From assembly GCA_903907955.1 (NCBI GenBank), contig CAIVPZ010000038.1, positions 1 to 64,000 of the forward strand: 64,000 nt of DNA, given 5' to 3'. Source of the DNA: an uncultured Acetobacteraceae bacterium. GTDB lineage: Bacteria > Pseudomonadota > Alphaproteobacteria > Acetobacterales > Acetobacteraceae. Under the pieces are notes generated by a model, which did not search any database, was not told the DNA's origin, and was given only the letters and a program-made list of their open reading frames with translations. Within the stretch, counting starts at the first letter, position 1. Each line of letters opens with the position of its first letter. A program made the position numbers and the translations under genes. Below, one piece after another: positions 54,720 through 63,780 of this stretch.

Positions 54720-54790
54720 GAAAGGTAAGCAAGGCCAGGGCGCTGCCCTGGACCCGCAAGGGGTCGGTGGACCCCTTGACCCCATTCCTT
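54720..54790. repeat. GC-rich hairpin repeat (CCAGGGC family), full copy, inverted
   Basis: It holds GGCCAGGGCGCTGCCCTGG, then ACCCGCAAGGGGTCGGTGG and ACCCCTTGACCCCATTCC. Its reverse complement is nearly the same as 17910-17985. It lies between the dienelactone hydrolase stop and the CoA-transferase start. Confidence 0.75.
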
Positions 54791-55487
54791 ACTCCAGTGC
54801 TGTGGCCAGCGCTTCCGCGCTGCGGCCATTGGCGATCCACGCCGCGCGCGCATCCCAGTGGATGCCGTTGATGCGGGCGAAGGCGTGGTCGGCGCCGGGG
54901 TACACGTAGGTGCGCACCTGCTGGTGGCCTTTGGCGGCCTCCACCAGCCGGGCGCGGCCCTCGGGGGCGAAATACGCGTCCTGGCCGGCGATGTGCACGA
55001 TCAGCGGGGCATGGATCCTGTCGAGGTCGCCGAGGAAGTTGTCGAGCGCCACGCCGTAGTAGGAGATGTTGATGTCGGCATCCGATTCGATCGCCATGCG
55101 GAAGGCGAGCAGCCCGCCGAGGCAGTAGCCGATGGTGCCGGCTTTGCCGTTCGCCCCCGGCAGGGTGCGGGCGGCGGCGAGCGTGGCCTTGAGGTCGGCG
55201 ATACCCTTCTCCTGGTCGAACCCCTGCATCAGGGCGAACGCCTGGTTCCACTCCTCCTGGCTCTTGTCGGTCAGGTTGACATGGCGTTGCTGCCGCCAGA
55301 ACAGGTCGGGGGCGAGCACGAAGAAGCCGAGATCGGCGATTTGTGCCGCGGCTTCCTGCATTGCGGCGTTGATGCCAAAGATTTCCTGGATGAGCACCAC
55401 CGCGCCGGCGGGTTTCTTCTTGGGTTCGAACAGATGGGCGTCGAAGCTGCCGGCGCCGTCGGTGGCGGCGATGCTGAGGATGGTCAT
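54789..55487 (-). CDS. Dienelactone hydrolase-family protein
   Basis: The 232-residue alpha/beta hydrolase has GAVVLIQEIFGINAAMQEAA, the nucleophile Cys in GTIGYCLGGLLAFRMA, an acid in HIAGQDAYFAP and His in YPGADHAFARI. The Cys-Asp-His triad is that of carboxymethylenebutenolidase. The family opens dienelactones in aromatic degradation, but many members act on other esters. ATG 55487 has GGAAGGGGAAG upstream and is preferred over longer frames. Confidence 0.92.
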   Translation of the reverse strand: MTILSIAATDGAGSFDAHLFEPKKKPAGAVVLIQEIFGINAAMQEAAAQIADLGFFVLAPDLFWRQQRHVNLTDKSQEEWNQAFALMQGFDQEKGIADLKATLAAARTLPGANGKAGTIGYCLGGLLAFRMAIESDADINISYYGVALDNFLGDLDRIHAPLIVHIAGQDAYFAPEGRARLVEAAKGHQQVRTYVYPGADHAFARINGIHWDARAAWIANGRSAEALATALE

Positions 55488-55600
55488 GGATTTGCTTCCC
55501 CTTCCGGTTATGCCGTGGCGGCCCAGCATAGGCGAACGCGGCGCCGGTTGCGACCCCCGGCGGGCCGCAACCGTTTCGCCTGCCGCGCGCTTCGTTGCTT

Positions 55601-58525
55601 TCAGTTCTCGCCCGGCCGGAAGCGGGGCGCCACCAGGGGCCGCAACAGCGCCCCCCGCAACTCACGGACCGAGAACGGCTTGTTCAGCACAGGGGCGCCC
55701 TCGAAGCGTCGTGGCATCACCAGGCTTGCCTGATAGCCGGAGGCAAACACGAACGGGATGTCGCGGCGTACCAGCCGGTCGGCCGCCGGCCAGACCATGG
55801 TGCCGTCGAGGTCCACGTCCAGCAGCGCAATGTCGATCTCCGCCGTCTCCGCCAGTTCGACCGCCGCTTCCAGCCGCGCCACCGGTCCGACCACCGACAC
55901 GCCCACCGCCGTCAGATTGCGGACGATGGTGGCGGCGAGCAGGGCGTTGTCCTCCACGACCAGGATGCGCTTTCCCCCGAGTGCGGCCACCATGTAGTCG
56001 GTGCCGGCCTGGGTGCGCGAGGGTGCGGACGGAGGCGGCTCGGCCAGCGAGGCGATCTGATCCCACGGCACCACCATGGTGCAGGTCAGGCCGGCCGCCG
56101 GGAAGCCAACCTGCACCGTGCCGCCAAGCTCATAGGCCAGACTGTTTTCGATCAGGGTAAGGCCGAAGCCCCGCCGCCCGGGCTGCACCACCTCCGGTCC
56201 GCCGGCTTCGCGCCAGTGCAGCACCAGCACCTGCCCATCGCGTTGCTCGGCGTGCCAGCCGACCTGCACGCGCCCGCCCGGCACCGACAAAGCGCCGTAT
56301 TTCGCGGCGTTGGTGGCGAGTTCATGCACCGCCAGGCTGAACGCCAGCGCCGCCTTCGGCTTCAGCAACACCGGCGCGTCCGCGCTGATCTCCACCGCAG
56401 GCACCGCCCCGCTGATGAAGGGCGCCAGTTCCTCGGTGACGAGCATCTCCAGATTGGCCCCCTCCCAGCGGCTGTTCGTCAGCAGGTTGTGCGCCCGGCC
56501 CATGGCGCGCAGCCGCCCCTCGAAGGTTTCCAGGAAGCCATCCAGCGTGTCCGAGCTGGTCCGGCTCTGGGAGACCAGGGCCTGGATGGTGGCCAGCATG
56601 TTCTTCACCCGGTGATCGAGTTCGGCCATCAGCAGGTCCTGCCGTTGCCGCGCCGCCACTTCCTCGCGCACGCGCAGTTCCAGCGCCCCGGTCAGGCGCC
56701 GCAATCTGGCCTCGATATCCTCCAGCCGCGCCCGCTCGGCCGCCAGGGCAGCGGCGGTGCGCCGCTCTTCGGTCACGTCGCGGCTGATCCCGGCGATCCC
56801 GATCACCTCGCCGGTATCGCGATGGCGGAGCGGCGTCTTGTTGGTCTGCCATACGCGCGTCTTGCCCAGCCGGGCATCCAGGACATGCTCCTCGATGGTT
56901 TCTGTTTCGCCGCGCGCCATGATGCGGCGGTCATCGGTCATGATCGCTTCGGCCAGGGCCGGATCGGCCAGGAACTCAGCCGCGGTGTGCCCCAGCGCCG
57001 CTTCCGCCGTGCAACCGAGCACCGCCAGGGTCGCCGGGTTGGCATACAGTGTTCGTCCCAGGCGGTCCTTGGCGTAGAGCAGGTCGGGCGTGGCCTCGCC
57101 CAGGGCATGCACCACATGCACCATCTGTTCGCGCGCGGCCAGTCGGGCGGCGACGGCGCGCTCGTTGGTCACATCGCGGAAGAACAGCGTGAGGCTCTCG
57201 GCCGAGGGATAGGCGTGCAGCTCGAACTGCGCCTTCCTCGGTTCATGGTAAGCCTCAAGATGGATCGGCACACCGCTGTCCATCGCCGTGCGGCAGGCGT
57301 CGCCGAAAATGGTCTGCGCCAAACCCGGGCGGGCATCCCAAAGCAACTGGCCCACCAGATCGCAACCCGGCAGCATTGCCTGGGCGTGCTGGTTAAGGAA
57401 GGTGATGCGCCAGCAACGGTCGAGCACGACCACGCTGTCGGTGGTGCTTTCCAGCGCGGTGCGCAGGGTATTCTCCCGCGCCTCCTGCGCCGCCGCCATG
57501 CGATCGAACGCAGCGGCAAGCCGGCCGAACTCGCTGCCGTCGGCGCGCAGGCCGGTGCGCGCGGCGAGATCGCCGGACCGCCAGCGATCGGCAACCGCGA
57601 GCAGGCGGTCGAGCGGGCGGCGGATCAGGCCTTGGCCGAGCAGCGCCGCCAGCGCCAGCGCCAGCCCGGCCCCGGCGGCGATCAGCAGCAGGCCGGTGCG
57701 GTTGGCCTGGGTTACCGCCGCGAAGGAGATATCCCGGTCCAACCCGACCGAGATGCGCAGGCCCCGCAGCGCCGTGCCGACCGGCGCATATGCGACGATG
57801 CGCGGACGGCCGTCGGCGCCCTGCATCGGATCGACCCTGATCGCGTCTCCCGCCAGACTGAAGCGCATTGCTTCCGGCATTGGCTGGCCGACATAGCGCG
57901 CTCCGTCCGGGAAGCGGGCCAGCATGGTGCCGTTGCGGTCCCTTACCGATACGGCGATGTCCGGCGGCAGGCCGAGGCGCTCAAGCTGCTGGCGCAGCCA
58001 GTCGAGGTCGAGCGCGAGAACGACCACACCCGCGATGATTCCGTCACGGTCACGGAACGGCTTGGCCATGTGGACGGATTTCTGTCCGGAGGCCCGGCCG
58101 ACGGCGTAATCGCCGATAACGAAGCCGCCGGTCTGCAGGGCGTCGCGGAAATAGGCCCGGTCGGCAACGCCGATGCTGCGATCGAACGGGCTGGAGCCGC
58201 AGACGAAATGTCCATTGAGACCGATGACGCCGGCAAATGTGTAGCGCGGCGACTGCGCCAGCAGGTTGGCAAGCTGGCGTGGGCAAAGCTCGGGCAGGTT
58301 GTCCTGCACGGCCGGTGAGGCGCTGATGGCGTTCAGCGCCTGTTCCGCTCCTTCGGCGATTTGCTGCTGCTCGGCGCTGACGAGGCGCATGAGACGCAGC
58401 GCCTCATCCTCCACGAGAAGGTGCCGCACGCGGCGCGCCTGGCTTTCGGTGTAGGCCTGGAACGAGAGGACGGGCACCAGCGCGATCGATACAACCAGCA
58501 GCAGCCGTGCAAGCAGGCTTTTCAA
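55601..58525 (-). CDS. HWE-type sensor histidine kinase with PAS domains and receiver
   Basis: The roughly 974-residue protein has a membrane anchor, a periplasmic double-Cache-like sensor (about 35-280; FAGVIGLNGHFVCGSS, LGLPPDIAVSVRDRNG), a second helix with HAMP (RPLDRLLAVADRWRSGDLAA) and two PAS domains. The HWE kinase has His638 in MAELDHRVKNMLATIQ, with LAVHELATNAAKYGAL and GFGLTLIENSLAYELGG. A C-terminal receiver has Asp903 in IALLDVDLDG. TTG 58525 with GAGGTGAGG upstream is preferred over TTG 58543. Ligand and output are unknown. Confidence 0.92.
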   Translation of the reverse strand: MKSLLARLLLVVSIALVPVLSFQAYTESQARRVRHLLVEDEALRLMRLVSAEQQQIAEGAEQALNAISASPAVQDNLPELCPRQLANLLAQSPRYTFAGVIGLNGHFVCGSSPFDRSIGVADRAYFRDALQTGGFVIGDYAVGRASGQKSVHMAKPFRDRDGIIAGVVVLALDLDWLRQQLERLGLPPDIAVSVRDRNGTMLARFPDGARYVGQPMPEAMRFSLAGDAIRVDPMQGADGRPRIVAYAPVGTALRGLRISVGLDRDISFAAVTQANRTGLLLIAAGAGLALALAALLGQGLIRRPLDRLLAVADRWRSGDLAARTGLRADGSEFGRLAAAFDRMAAAQEARENTLRTALESTTDSVVVLDRCWRITFLNQHAQAMLPGCDLVGQLLWDARPGLAQTIFGDACRTAMDSGVPIHLEAYHEPRKAQFELHAYPSAESLTLFFRDVTNERAVAARLAAREQMVHVVHALGEATPDLLYAKDRLGRTLYANPATLAVLGCTAEAALGHTAAEFLADPALAEAIMTDDRRIMARGETETIEEHVLDARLGKTRVWQTNKTPLRHRDTGEVIGIAGISRDVTEERRTAAALAAERARLEDIEARLRRLTGALELRVREEVAARQRQDLLMAELDHRVKNMLATIQALVSQSRTSSDTLDGFLETFEGRLRAMGRAHNLLTNSRWEGANLEMLVTEELAPFISGAVPAVEISADAPVLLKPKAALAFSLAVHELATNAAKYGALSVPGGRVQVGWHAEQRDGQVLVLHWREAGGPEVVQPGRRGFGLTLIENSLAYELGGTVQVGFPAAGLTCTMVVPWDQIASLAEPPPSAPSRTQAGTDYMVAALGGKRILVVEDNALLAATIVRNLTAVGVSVVGPVARLEAAVELAETAEIDIALLDVDLDGTMVWPAADRLVRRDIPFVFASGYQASLVMPRRFEGAPVLNKPFSVRELRGALLRPLVAPRFRPGEN

Positions 58526-58784
58526 CCAGACCTCACCTCGCAAGCCGCAGGAACTTGTTGCAGCAACGCGGATGAAGCATTGATTTGCGTCAACGCACAG
58601 CAGTCATGCCGGAATCTTCTTCAGAATTTGCAATTATTTACAATCATCCATCGAATTGAGCCGGGGCGCGGGCGCGCGCGGCCGCTCAGGTTCCCGTGCT
58701 GGTTGGCCTTGCCGGCGCCGCGGGCATCATATTGGCCAGGGCCGGGATTTCCGCTTCGAACGCCAGGTGGCTCATTGGCGCGCC

Positions 58785-59696
58785 TCATTGGATTGCGCCG
58801 GTGCGGGAGGCGGCCCAGGTGAGCAGCGCTTCACGCGGCCAGATCAGCAGCCAGCGGGTCGGCAGATAGCGACCTTCCGCCACCAGTTTGCGCCGTGTCG
58901 GCGAGGTGGCGGTGGCGTGGCCGGTGTCCGCCTCGGAATGGCCCAAACGGATGCGGAAGGCGCCGCCGGCGATCGGTGTGTCGGCCAGGTAGGTCAGGCG
59001 CGGGCTGATCATGGCCAGCGCCGGGTCGTAGAACCAGCTGCCGCCGATCATGCCCAGGCAGTCCGGGCGCAGCGCCAGCAGGTCGGCCACCAGCTTGTAG
59101 CAGCGCTCCCAGCCGGCCGGGTTGAAGTCGCCCAGCATCGGCGTGTGGGTATGGATTTCCAGATACGGGCCGGGCCGGTAGCCGGTGGCGGCGAGGTGGC
59201 GGGCAAGCTGCATGGCCTGGGTGATCCCGCCGCTGGGCAGCGCCATGCGCGGCAGGCAGCCGGTCTGCTCCACCACCTGGGCGCCGCAGGGGAAGGACAG
59301 CAGCAGGCAGATCGACAGGTCCTTGAGAAAGCCGTCGTCGTCCAGCGAAGCGGCGTCGAGGGTCAGGATGCGCATCGCCTGGCGCTGGAGTTCCGGCAGC
59401 ACCGGGTCCGGCACCGCGCGCGCCGGGCGGCGGGCGGCGATGCCGGCGAGCAGGCGGGCGGCAAGGAGGGGGACAAAGCCGGCATCGTCACCCACCAGCG
59501 GGAACAGTTCCGCCGGCAGATCGCGATGGCCGCGACCCGGCATCGTCTGGTCGAGCAGGGCGATCGCGGCGTCCACCCGCGCCAGCAGAGCCGGATTTCG
59601 CCCGGCCGCGAGCGCGGCGACGCGGCGCTCGGCTGCCCGGGTGATTTCAGCGAGCGGCCGGGCAGGGCCGACCGCGCGGCAAGGATCGTCTGTCAT
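58785..59696 (-). CDS. Conserved-looking hypothetical protein
   Basis: The 303-residue cytoplasmic-type protein has no signal peptide. A helical N-terminal half (AAERRVAALAAGRNPALLAR) is followed by a mixed part with YLEIHTHTPMLGDFNPAGWE, LGMIGGSWFYDPALAMISPR and TRRKLVAEGRYLPTRWLLIW. The His-x-His-x-Pro and Trp/Tyr-rich motifs look like an active-site or ligand site, but I do not recognise the family. It is a single gene upstream of which the polysaccharide locus lies; a link is not shown. Confidence 0.7.
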   Translation of the reverse strand: MTDDPCRAVGPARPLAEITRAAERRVAALAAGRNPALLARVDAAIALLDQTMPGRGHRDLPAELFPLVGDDAGFVPLLAARLLAGIAARRPARAVPDPVLPELQRQAMRILTLDAASLDDDGFLKDLSICLLLSFPCGAQVVEQTGCLPRMALPSGGITQAMQLARHLAATGYRPGPYLEIHTHTPMLGDFNPAGWERCYKLVADLLALRPDCLGMIGGSWFYDPALAMISPRLTYLADTPIAGGAFRIRLGHSEADTGHATATSPTRRKLVAEGRYLPTRWLLIWPREALLTWAASRTGAIQ

Positions 59697-59848
59697 TGCA
59701 GGCCTCCGGTGAGCGAATGAGGAGCGATCCCTCGGTTGGATCGTGCCGCAGGCTCAGCAAGGCAGAGGCCATTCCGCCCGGCGCAATGCGTGGCGCATTG
59801 CGAGTCGGGCAGGGGGCGGATGCGCTCCGCGGCGGCCGGCCAAAGGCT

Positions 59849-61234
59849 TCAGGCCGCCCGATTCGTGTCCTGCGCGCCGGGACTGGTCGCTTCCATATAG
59901 CGCCCGATCGCGACTGCGAGGCTCAGCAGGATATACAGCGGCCAGGTGAACGCCTGCGTCAGGAACGAGCCGCAGACCACGAATCCCGCCATGCCGGCCA
60001 TCACCGACTGCGCCATGCCGAAGGCCGCCGGCTCATAGCGTGCGCCGGTTGCGGTGGGGGAAAGCGCCCTGACGCTGCGGACGGAGCTGCTGACGGTCCG
60101 GACCACCATGGTCATGAACACGCCGAACCCGAGGAAGCCGCTTTCGGCGAGCGCGGCGAACCAGGTGCTGTGCACCGCCTTGGCGAAGCCCTCCCACCAG
60201 TCCTGATAGAAATAGTAATTGGAGACGTAGCAGTTGAGACCGACGCCGGTCAGCGGCCGGGCCAGCGCCATGCGCCACGCGGCGCCCCAGGCGCGCAGCC
60301 GCCCCTCGCTGCTTTCATCCACCAGCCCGCTTTCCGCCGCCCCGCCGGAGGAACGGCCGCTGATTCCGGCCACCGCGAACAGCCCCATCACGCCAACCAC
60401 GCCGATGGAGATCAGCAACGCCTTGCTCTTGATCCGCTGCGCCGCGAACACCGCGCACACCGCCACCATGCCCAGCAGCCCGCCGCGGCTTTGCGTATCC
60501 AGGATGGCGACCGCGATCGTGGCGGCGCCCAGCAGGCCCAGCACGCGGCCGAACAACGGCGTGCCGCGCGTCAGCACCAGCGACATCGCGAAACTCAGCG
60601 GGAACAGCAGCACCAGCGACAAATCGTTGGGATCGCCCAGCACCGAGCCGGTGCTGCGGCCGACGGTGACCCGGGTGCCTTCGACCTCCTCCAGCCCGAG
60701 GGCGTGGTTGTAGATCGCCACCGCCGCGATCAGCATGCCGGAGATCACGAAGGCCCGGCTGGCCAGCGCGAAATCCTGCGGCCGGCGGGCCAGGCTGGCG
60801 ATGGCGAACACCATCAGGGCGATCTTGACGAAGGTATCCGTCCAGTAGCCGAGCGCCACGTCGCGGCCGGAGGCGACGACGCAGCCGAACGTGATCATGG
60901 CGAAGAAAATCGCGAACAGCTTCAGCTCCGGTGTCCAGGCGATCTGCATGCGCCGGAACAGCACCTGCGTGCCCAGCACGGTCAGCGTGCCGATCGCCAG
61001 CATCTGCGGAATATGCAGCGGATTCAGCACCATGAATGCTTCATGGATGCGAAAGAAGCTGAAGCAGATGAACAGCAGGCACAGCACGAACGGATTGCGG
61101 AAGGCGAATACCAGCAGCAGCGGCAGCAATCCCAGCGCCGGCAGCACCACCGGGTCCGGCACCGCGATGACGGCCGCGCCGGCGACGAGGGTAACCCCCA
61201 GGGCCAGGCCGATATGCTTCGCCTGTCGGTCCAC
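59849..61234 (-). CDS. O-antigen ligase/polymerase-family membrane protein
   Basis: The 461-residue protein has about twelve membrane helices. The Wzy/WaaL signature appears as ILDTQSRGGLLGMVAV and, in the large periplasmic loop, SEGRLRAWGAAWRMALARPL, TGVGLNCYVSNYYF and HSTWFAALAESGFLGF, with the conserved Arg and His of the family. It polymerises or ligates polysaccharide repeat units at the periplasmic face. The GTG start at 61234 lies three bases beyond repeat copy 5. It follows the acyltransferase gene and forms part of the right-end polysaccharide locus. Confidence 0.88.
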   Translation of the reverse strand: MDRQAKHIGLALGVTLVAGAAVIAVPDPVVLPALGLLPLLLVFAFRNPFVLCLLFICFSFFRIHEAFMVLNPLHIPQMLAIGTLTVLGTQVLFRRMQIAWTPELKLFAIFFAMITFGCVVASGRDVALGYWTDTFVKIALMVFAIASLARRPQDFALASRAFVISGMLIAAVAIYNHALGLEEVEGTRVTVGRSTGSVLGDPNDLSLVLLFPLSFAMSLVLTRGTPLFGRVLGLLGAATIAVAILDTQSRGGLLGMVAVCAVFAAQRIKSKALLISIGVVGVMGLFAVAGISGRSSGGAAESGLVDESSEGRLRAWGAAWRMALARPLTGVGLNCYVSNYYFYQDWWEGFAKAVHSTWFAALAESGFLGFGVFMTMVVRTVSSSVRSVRALSPTATGARYEPAAFGMAQSVMAGMAGFVVCGSFLTQAFTWPLYILLSLAVAIGRYMEATSPGAQDTNRAA

Positions 61235-61236
61235 CG

Positions 61237-61341
61237 CTCAGACCCGGTGAAACAATCGAACGTGGAAATGCATGCCCGCTGATATCATGGAACTTCTCCT
61301 CGTCGTCCGGGGGCGCGCCGGCATTCTTTCACCAACGTTCA
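61237..61341 (-). repeat. Stop-codon-associated palindromic repeat, copy 5 (diverged)
   Basis: On the minus strand it reads TGAACGTTGGTGAAAGAATG, later GATATCAGCGGGCATGCATT and CGTTCGATTGTTTCACC, ending GGGTCTGAG. Position by position it matches copies 1-3. Where they have TTGTGAA/TTCACAA it has GGTGAAA/TTTCACC, so the pairing is kept though bases changed. The acyltransferase stop codon (61329-61331) lies inside it. Confidence 0.75.
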
Positions 61342-62396
61342 GGTCCTCGCCACCACGCCGCGCCGCGCCCGCGCAATGGCCGGGCGAGGGGCGCGGCCTG
61401 CCTGACGTTGCGGCCGCCCCACAGCCACGACAATCCGAGCCGCGCCAGCAGCCAGGCGGTGCCGAGCGCGGCGAGAATGGAAATGGCGGTGCCGATGGCG
61501 AGCGCCGCCAGTCCCGTAATGTGCAGCGCGGCGAGAACCGATACCGCCACCCGTGCCGGATAGGGCGCGTGCAGCAGATAGACCTCCATCGTCCGGCGGC
61601 CGAGCGCGGCAAGCCAGCGATGCACGGCGAAGCCGGTCAGGTTCCGGGCCGCGACCCAGAGCAGCAGCGTGAAGGCGACCTGCCCGGCATACCCGGCGTC
61701 GGCTTCAGGCAGTTGCCAGGCGGCCAGCCCGGCCACCACGACCGCCAGCGCCGGAGCGCCCGGCCAGATCCCGCCGATCTCCGCCTCGGCAAGCGCCCAG
61801 CCGATCGCGGCGAAGCCCAGGCCGAACCCGGCCGACATCAACGGGTCCTCGGGGGGGATGTGCAGCATTGCCGCCAGCGGGCCGCGCCAGATGGCGATGA
61901 GAGCGACCGCGAGGCAGGCGGCCGTCGCCGGGCGCCCGCGCACGAGCGGATACAGGGCCAGGGTCAGGATACGGACGATGAACAGGGCGGGCAGGAAATA
62001 CAGTTGCCCCGCCGCCGCCCCGCGCCACAGGGCGATCGGCAGGCCGCCGGGCCACGCCGGCACGACGCTGGCGCCATGGACGAGGCCATACTTCTCCGCT
62101 GCCAGCCGGCCTGCGAGGTAGATCACGGAAAATGCGATCCAGGGCAGCATCAGGCGGCGGGCGGATGCGGCAATGCGGTGGCAGGCCTGCCGCCATGTCA
62201 TGGGCGCCCGGACGCTCGCGGCGTGCAGCCAGCCATCGGCCAGGAAGAACACCGCGACCGCCGGCAGGATCGCCATGTTCCAGGCCGGAACCCAGGCTGT
62301 TCCAGACGGCGGCTGCAGGTAGGCGAACACGTGGATCGACACCACCAGGATGATGCCGATCCCCCTCACCGCATCAGGATAGCTGACCCGCTTCAT
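61329..62396 (-). CDS. Acyltransferase 3-family membrane protein
   Basis: The 355-residue protein begins MKRVSYPDAVRGIGIILVVS followed by IHVF, the family's start with the catalytic-type His. About ten helices follow, with VFFLADGWLHAASV, LMLPWIAFSVIYL and QLYFLPALFIVRIL. Members O-acylate (often acetylate) sugars of surface polysaccharides. Its ATG lies one base after the flippase stop. The last dozen residues (RGRGAAWWRGPERW) are encoded by repeat copy 5, so the original C-terminus may have been replaced. Confidence 0.87.
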   Translation of the reverse strand: MKRVSYPDAVRGIGIILVVSIHVFAYLQPPSGTAWVPAWNMAILPAVAVFFLADGWLHAASVRAPMTWRQACHRIAASARRLMLPWIAFSVIYLAGRLAAEKYGLVHGASVVPAWPGGLPIALWRGAAAGQLYFLPALFIVRILTLALYPLVRGRPATAACLAVALIAIWRGPLAAMLHIPPEDPLMSAGFGLGFAAIGWALAEAEIGGIWPGAPALAVVVAGLAAWQLPEADAGYAGQVAFTLLLWVAARNLTGFAVHRWLAALGRRTMEVYLLHAPYPARVAVSVLAALHITGLAALAIGTAISILAALGTAWLLARLGLSWLWGGRNVRQAAPLARPLRGRGAAWWRGPERW

Positions 62397-62397
62397 T

Positions 62398-63780
62398 TCA
62401 GGCGCTTGCCAGCGCGGGCCGGGCGCAGCCGGACACCGGCACCAGCCCGAGCGCCAGCGCCAGCAGCCCGGCCAGGCCGAGCGTCACCGCCCCGATCGGT
62501 CCGCCGGCGAGCACCGCCAGCACCGTCGTGGCCGCCACCGCCGCCAGCCGCGGCAGCTTCCAGTCGAGCGGCGCGGTGCGCTGCGACAGCGTCGCGAACA
62601 GCGCCAGCCGCGCGGCCTGTGCCACCACCGTGGCGGCGATCGCGCCATCCACCCCGAAGCGCGGGATCAGCAGCAGGTAGAAGGCCAGTGCCACACAGGC
62701 CGCCGCCGCGTTCACCGCCATCGGCTGGGTGCCGGTGCGGCGCGCATAGCAGCCGACATTGGCCATGCTGCTCGCCAGTTGCAGCACCAGCGCGAGCGCC
62801 AGCAGCGGCACCATCCGCGCCGCCGGCGCATAAACCGCCGGCGCGAGGACCGTCACCAGCAATGGCCCCGCCAGCGCCACCGTGCCGCCGGCGAGCACCA
62901 GCAGCGTCGCCCCTGCCGTCACCACGCGGCTTGATTGCGCCCGTCCGTCCGGTCCCGCCAGCACCACCAGCCGGCGCGGATACCACCACAGCTCGAAGGG
63001 CTGGGCGAGCAGCGCCACGATCATCGAAATCTTCACCGCCAGACCGTAGCAGCCCAGCGCCGCGGCCGGTACTGCGCCGGCCAGCAGCCAGCGGTCGGCG
63101 GTGCCGAGCACGAAGGCGGCCAGACCGCTGCCGACCAGGGGGATGCCGTATCCGAGCAGCCGCAGGCTCTCGTGGCGGTCAAAGCCGATGCCGGTCACCC
63201 GTGCCTGGCCGGCGGTCAGCAGCCCGGCCAGCAGCAGCCCGGCCACCGCGCCGGCCGCCAGCACGCCGCCGATGCCCCAGCCGCCCAGCACCAGCGCCGC
63301 CATCAGCCCCACCTGCAGCGTCGCGCGGGCGCCGGTCAGCAGCGCGAATTGCCAGGCCCGCCCGTGCATGCGCAGCCAGCCCAGCGGCACGCCGATCACC
63401 GCCTCCAGCACCACTGCCGTTCCGAGCAGCCGGAGTTCGCCGGGCGGGGTGGGCAGCGGCAGCAACGCCGCGACCGGACCGGCGCAGAGCATGACCAGCA
63501 GGAACCCGGTCGCCGCGATCGCCAGCGCGAGCCCCATGACGCGGCCCGCCTCGGCCCGGCCGTCGGCGGCGCTGGCGAAACGGTAGAGCGTATCCACCAG
63601 GCCGGCGTTGATCAGCACGCCGCCGATTTCGGCCGCCGAGGCCAGCAATTCCAGCCGCCCGAATTCCGTCGGCGAGAGATTCGCCGTCAGCAGCGGCACG
63701 CTCAGCAGGGCCAGGCCCTTGGTCCAGGCCATCGCCGCCGCGTAGATCAGCGGGGCGGGCAGCGCGTTCAGGTGGCGCAT
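62398..63780 (-). CDS. Oligosaccharide flippase-family protein (Wzx-like)
   Basis: The 460-residue protein has about twelve to fourteen helices in the MOP-superfamily pattern: an N-terminal FGRLELLASAAEIGGVLINAG, GWLRMHGRAWQFALLTGARA, YGIPLVGSGLAAFVLGTADR, GCYGLAVKISMIVALLAQPF and FGVDGAIAATVVAQ. It likely moves lipid-linked oligosaccharide across the inner membrane. ATG 63780 overlaps the end of the upstream glycosyltransferase gene by 13 bases, and its stop is one base before the acyltransferase, so the three are a coupled operon. Confidence 0.88.
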   Translation of the reverse strand: MRHLNALPAPLIYAAAMAWTKGLALLSVPLLTANLSPTEFGRLELLASAAEIGGVLINAGLVDTLYRFASAADGRAEAGRVMGLALAIAATGFLLVMLCAGPVAALLPLPTPPGELRLLGTAVVLEAVIGVPLGWLRMHGRAWQFALLTGARATLQVGLMAALVLGGWGIGGVLAAGAVAGLLLAGLLTAGQARVTGIGFDRHESLRLLGYGIPLVGSGLAAFVLGTADRWLLAGAVPAAALGCYGLAVKISMIVALLAQPFELWWYPRRLVVLAGPDGRAQSSRVVTAGATLLVLAGGTVALAGPLLVTVLAPAVYAPAARMVPLLALALVLQLASSMANVGCYARRTGTQPMAVNAAAACVALAFYLLLIPRFGVDGAIAATVVAQAARLALFATLSQRTAPLDWKLPRLAAVAATTVLAVLAGGPIGAVTLGLAGLLALALGLVPVSGCARPALASA

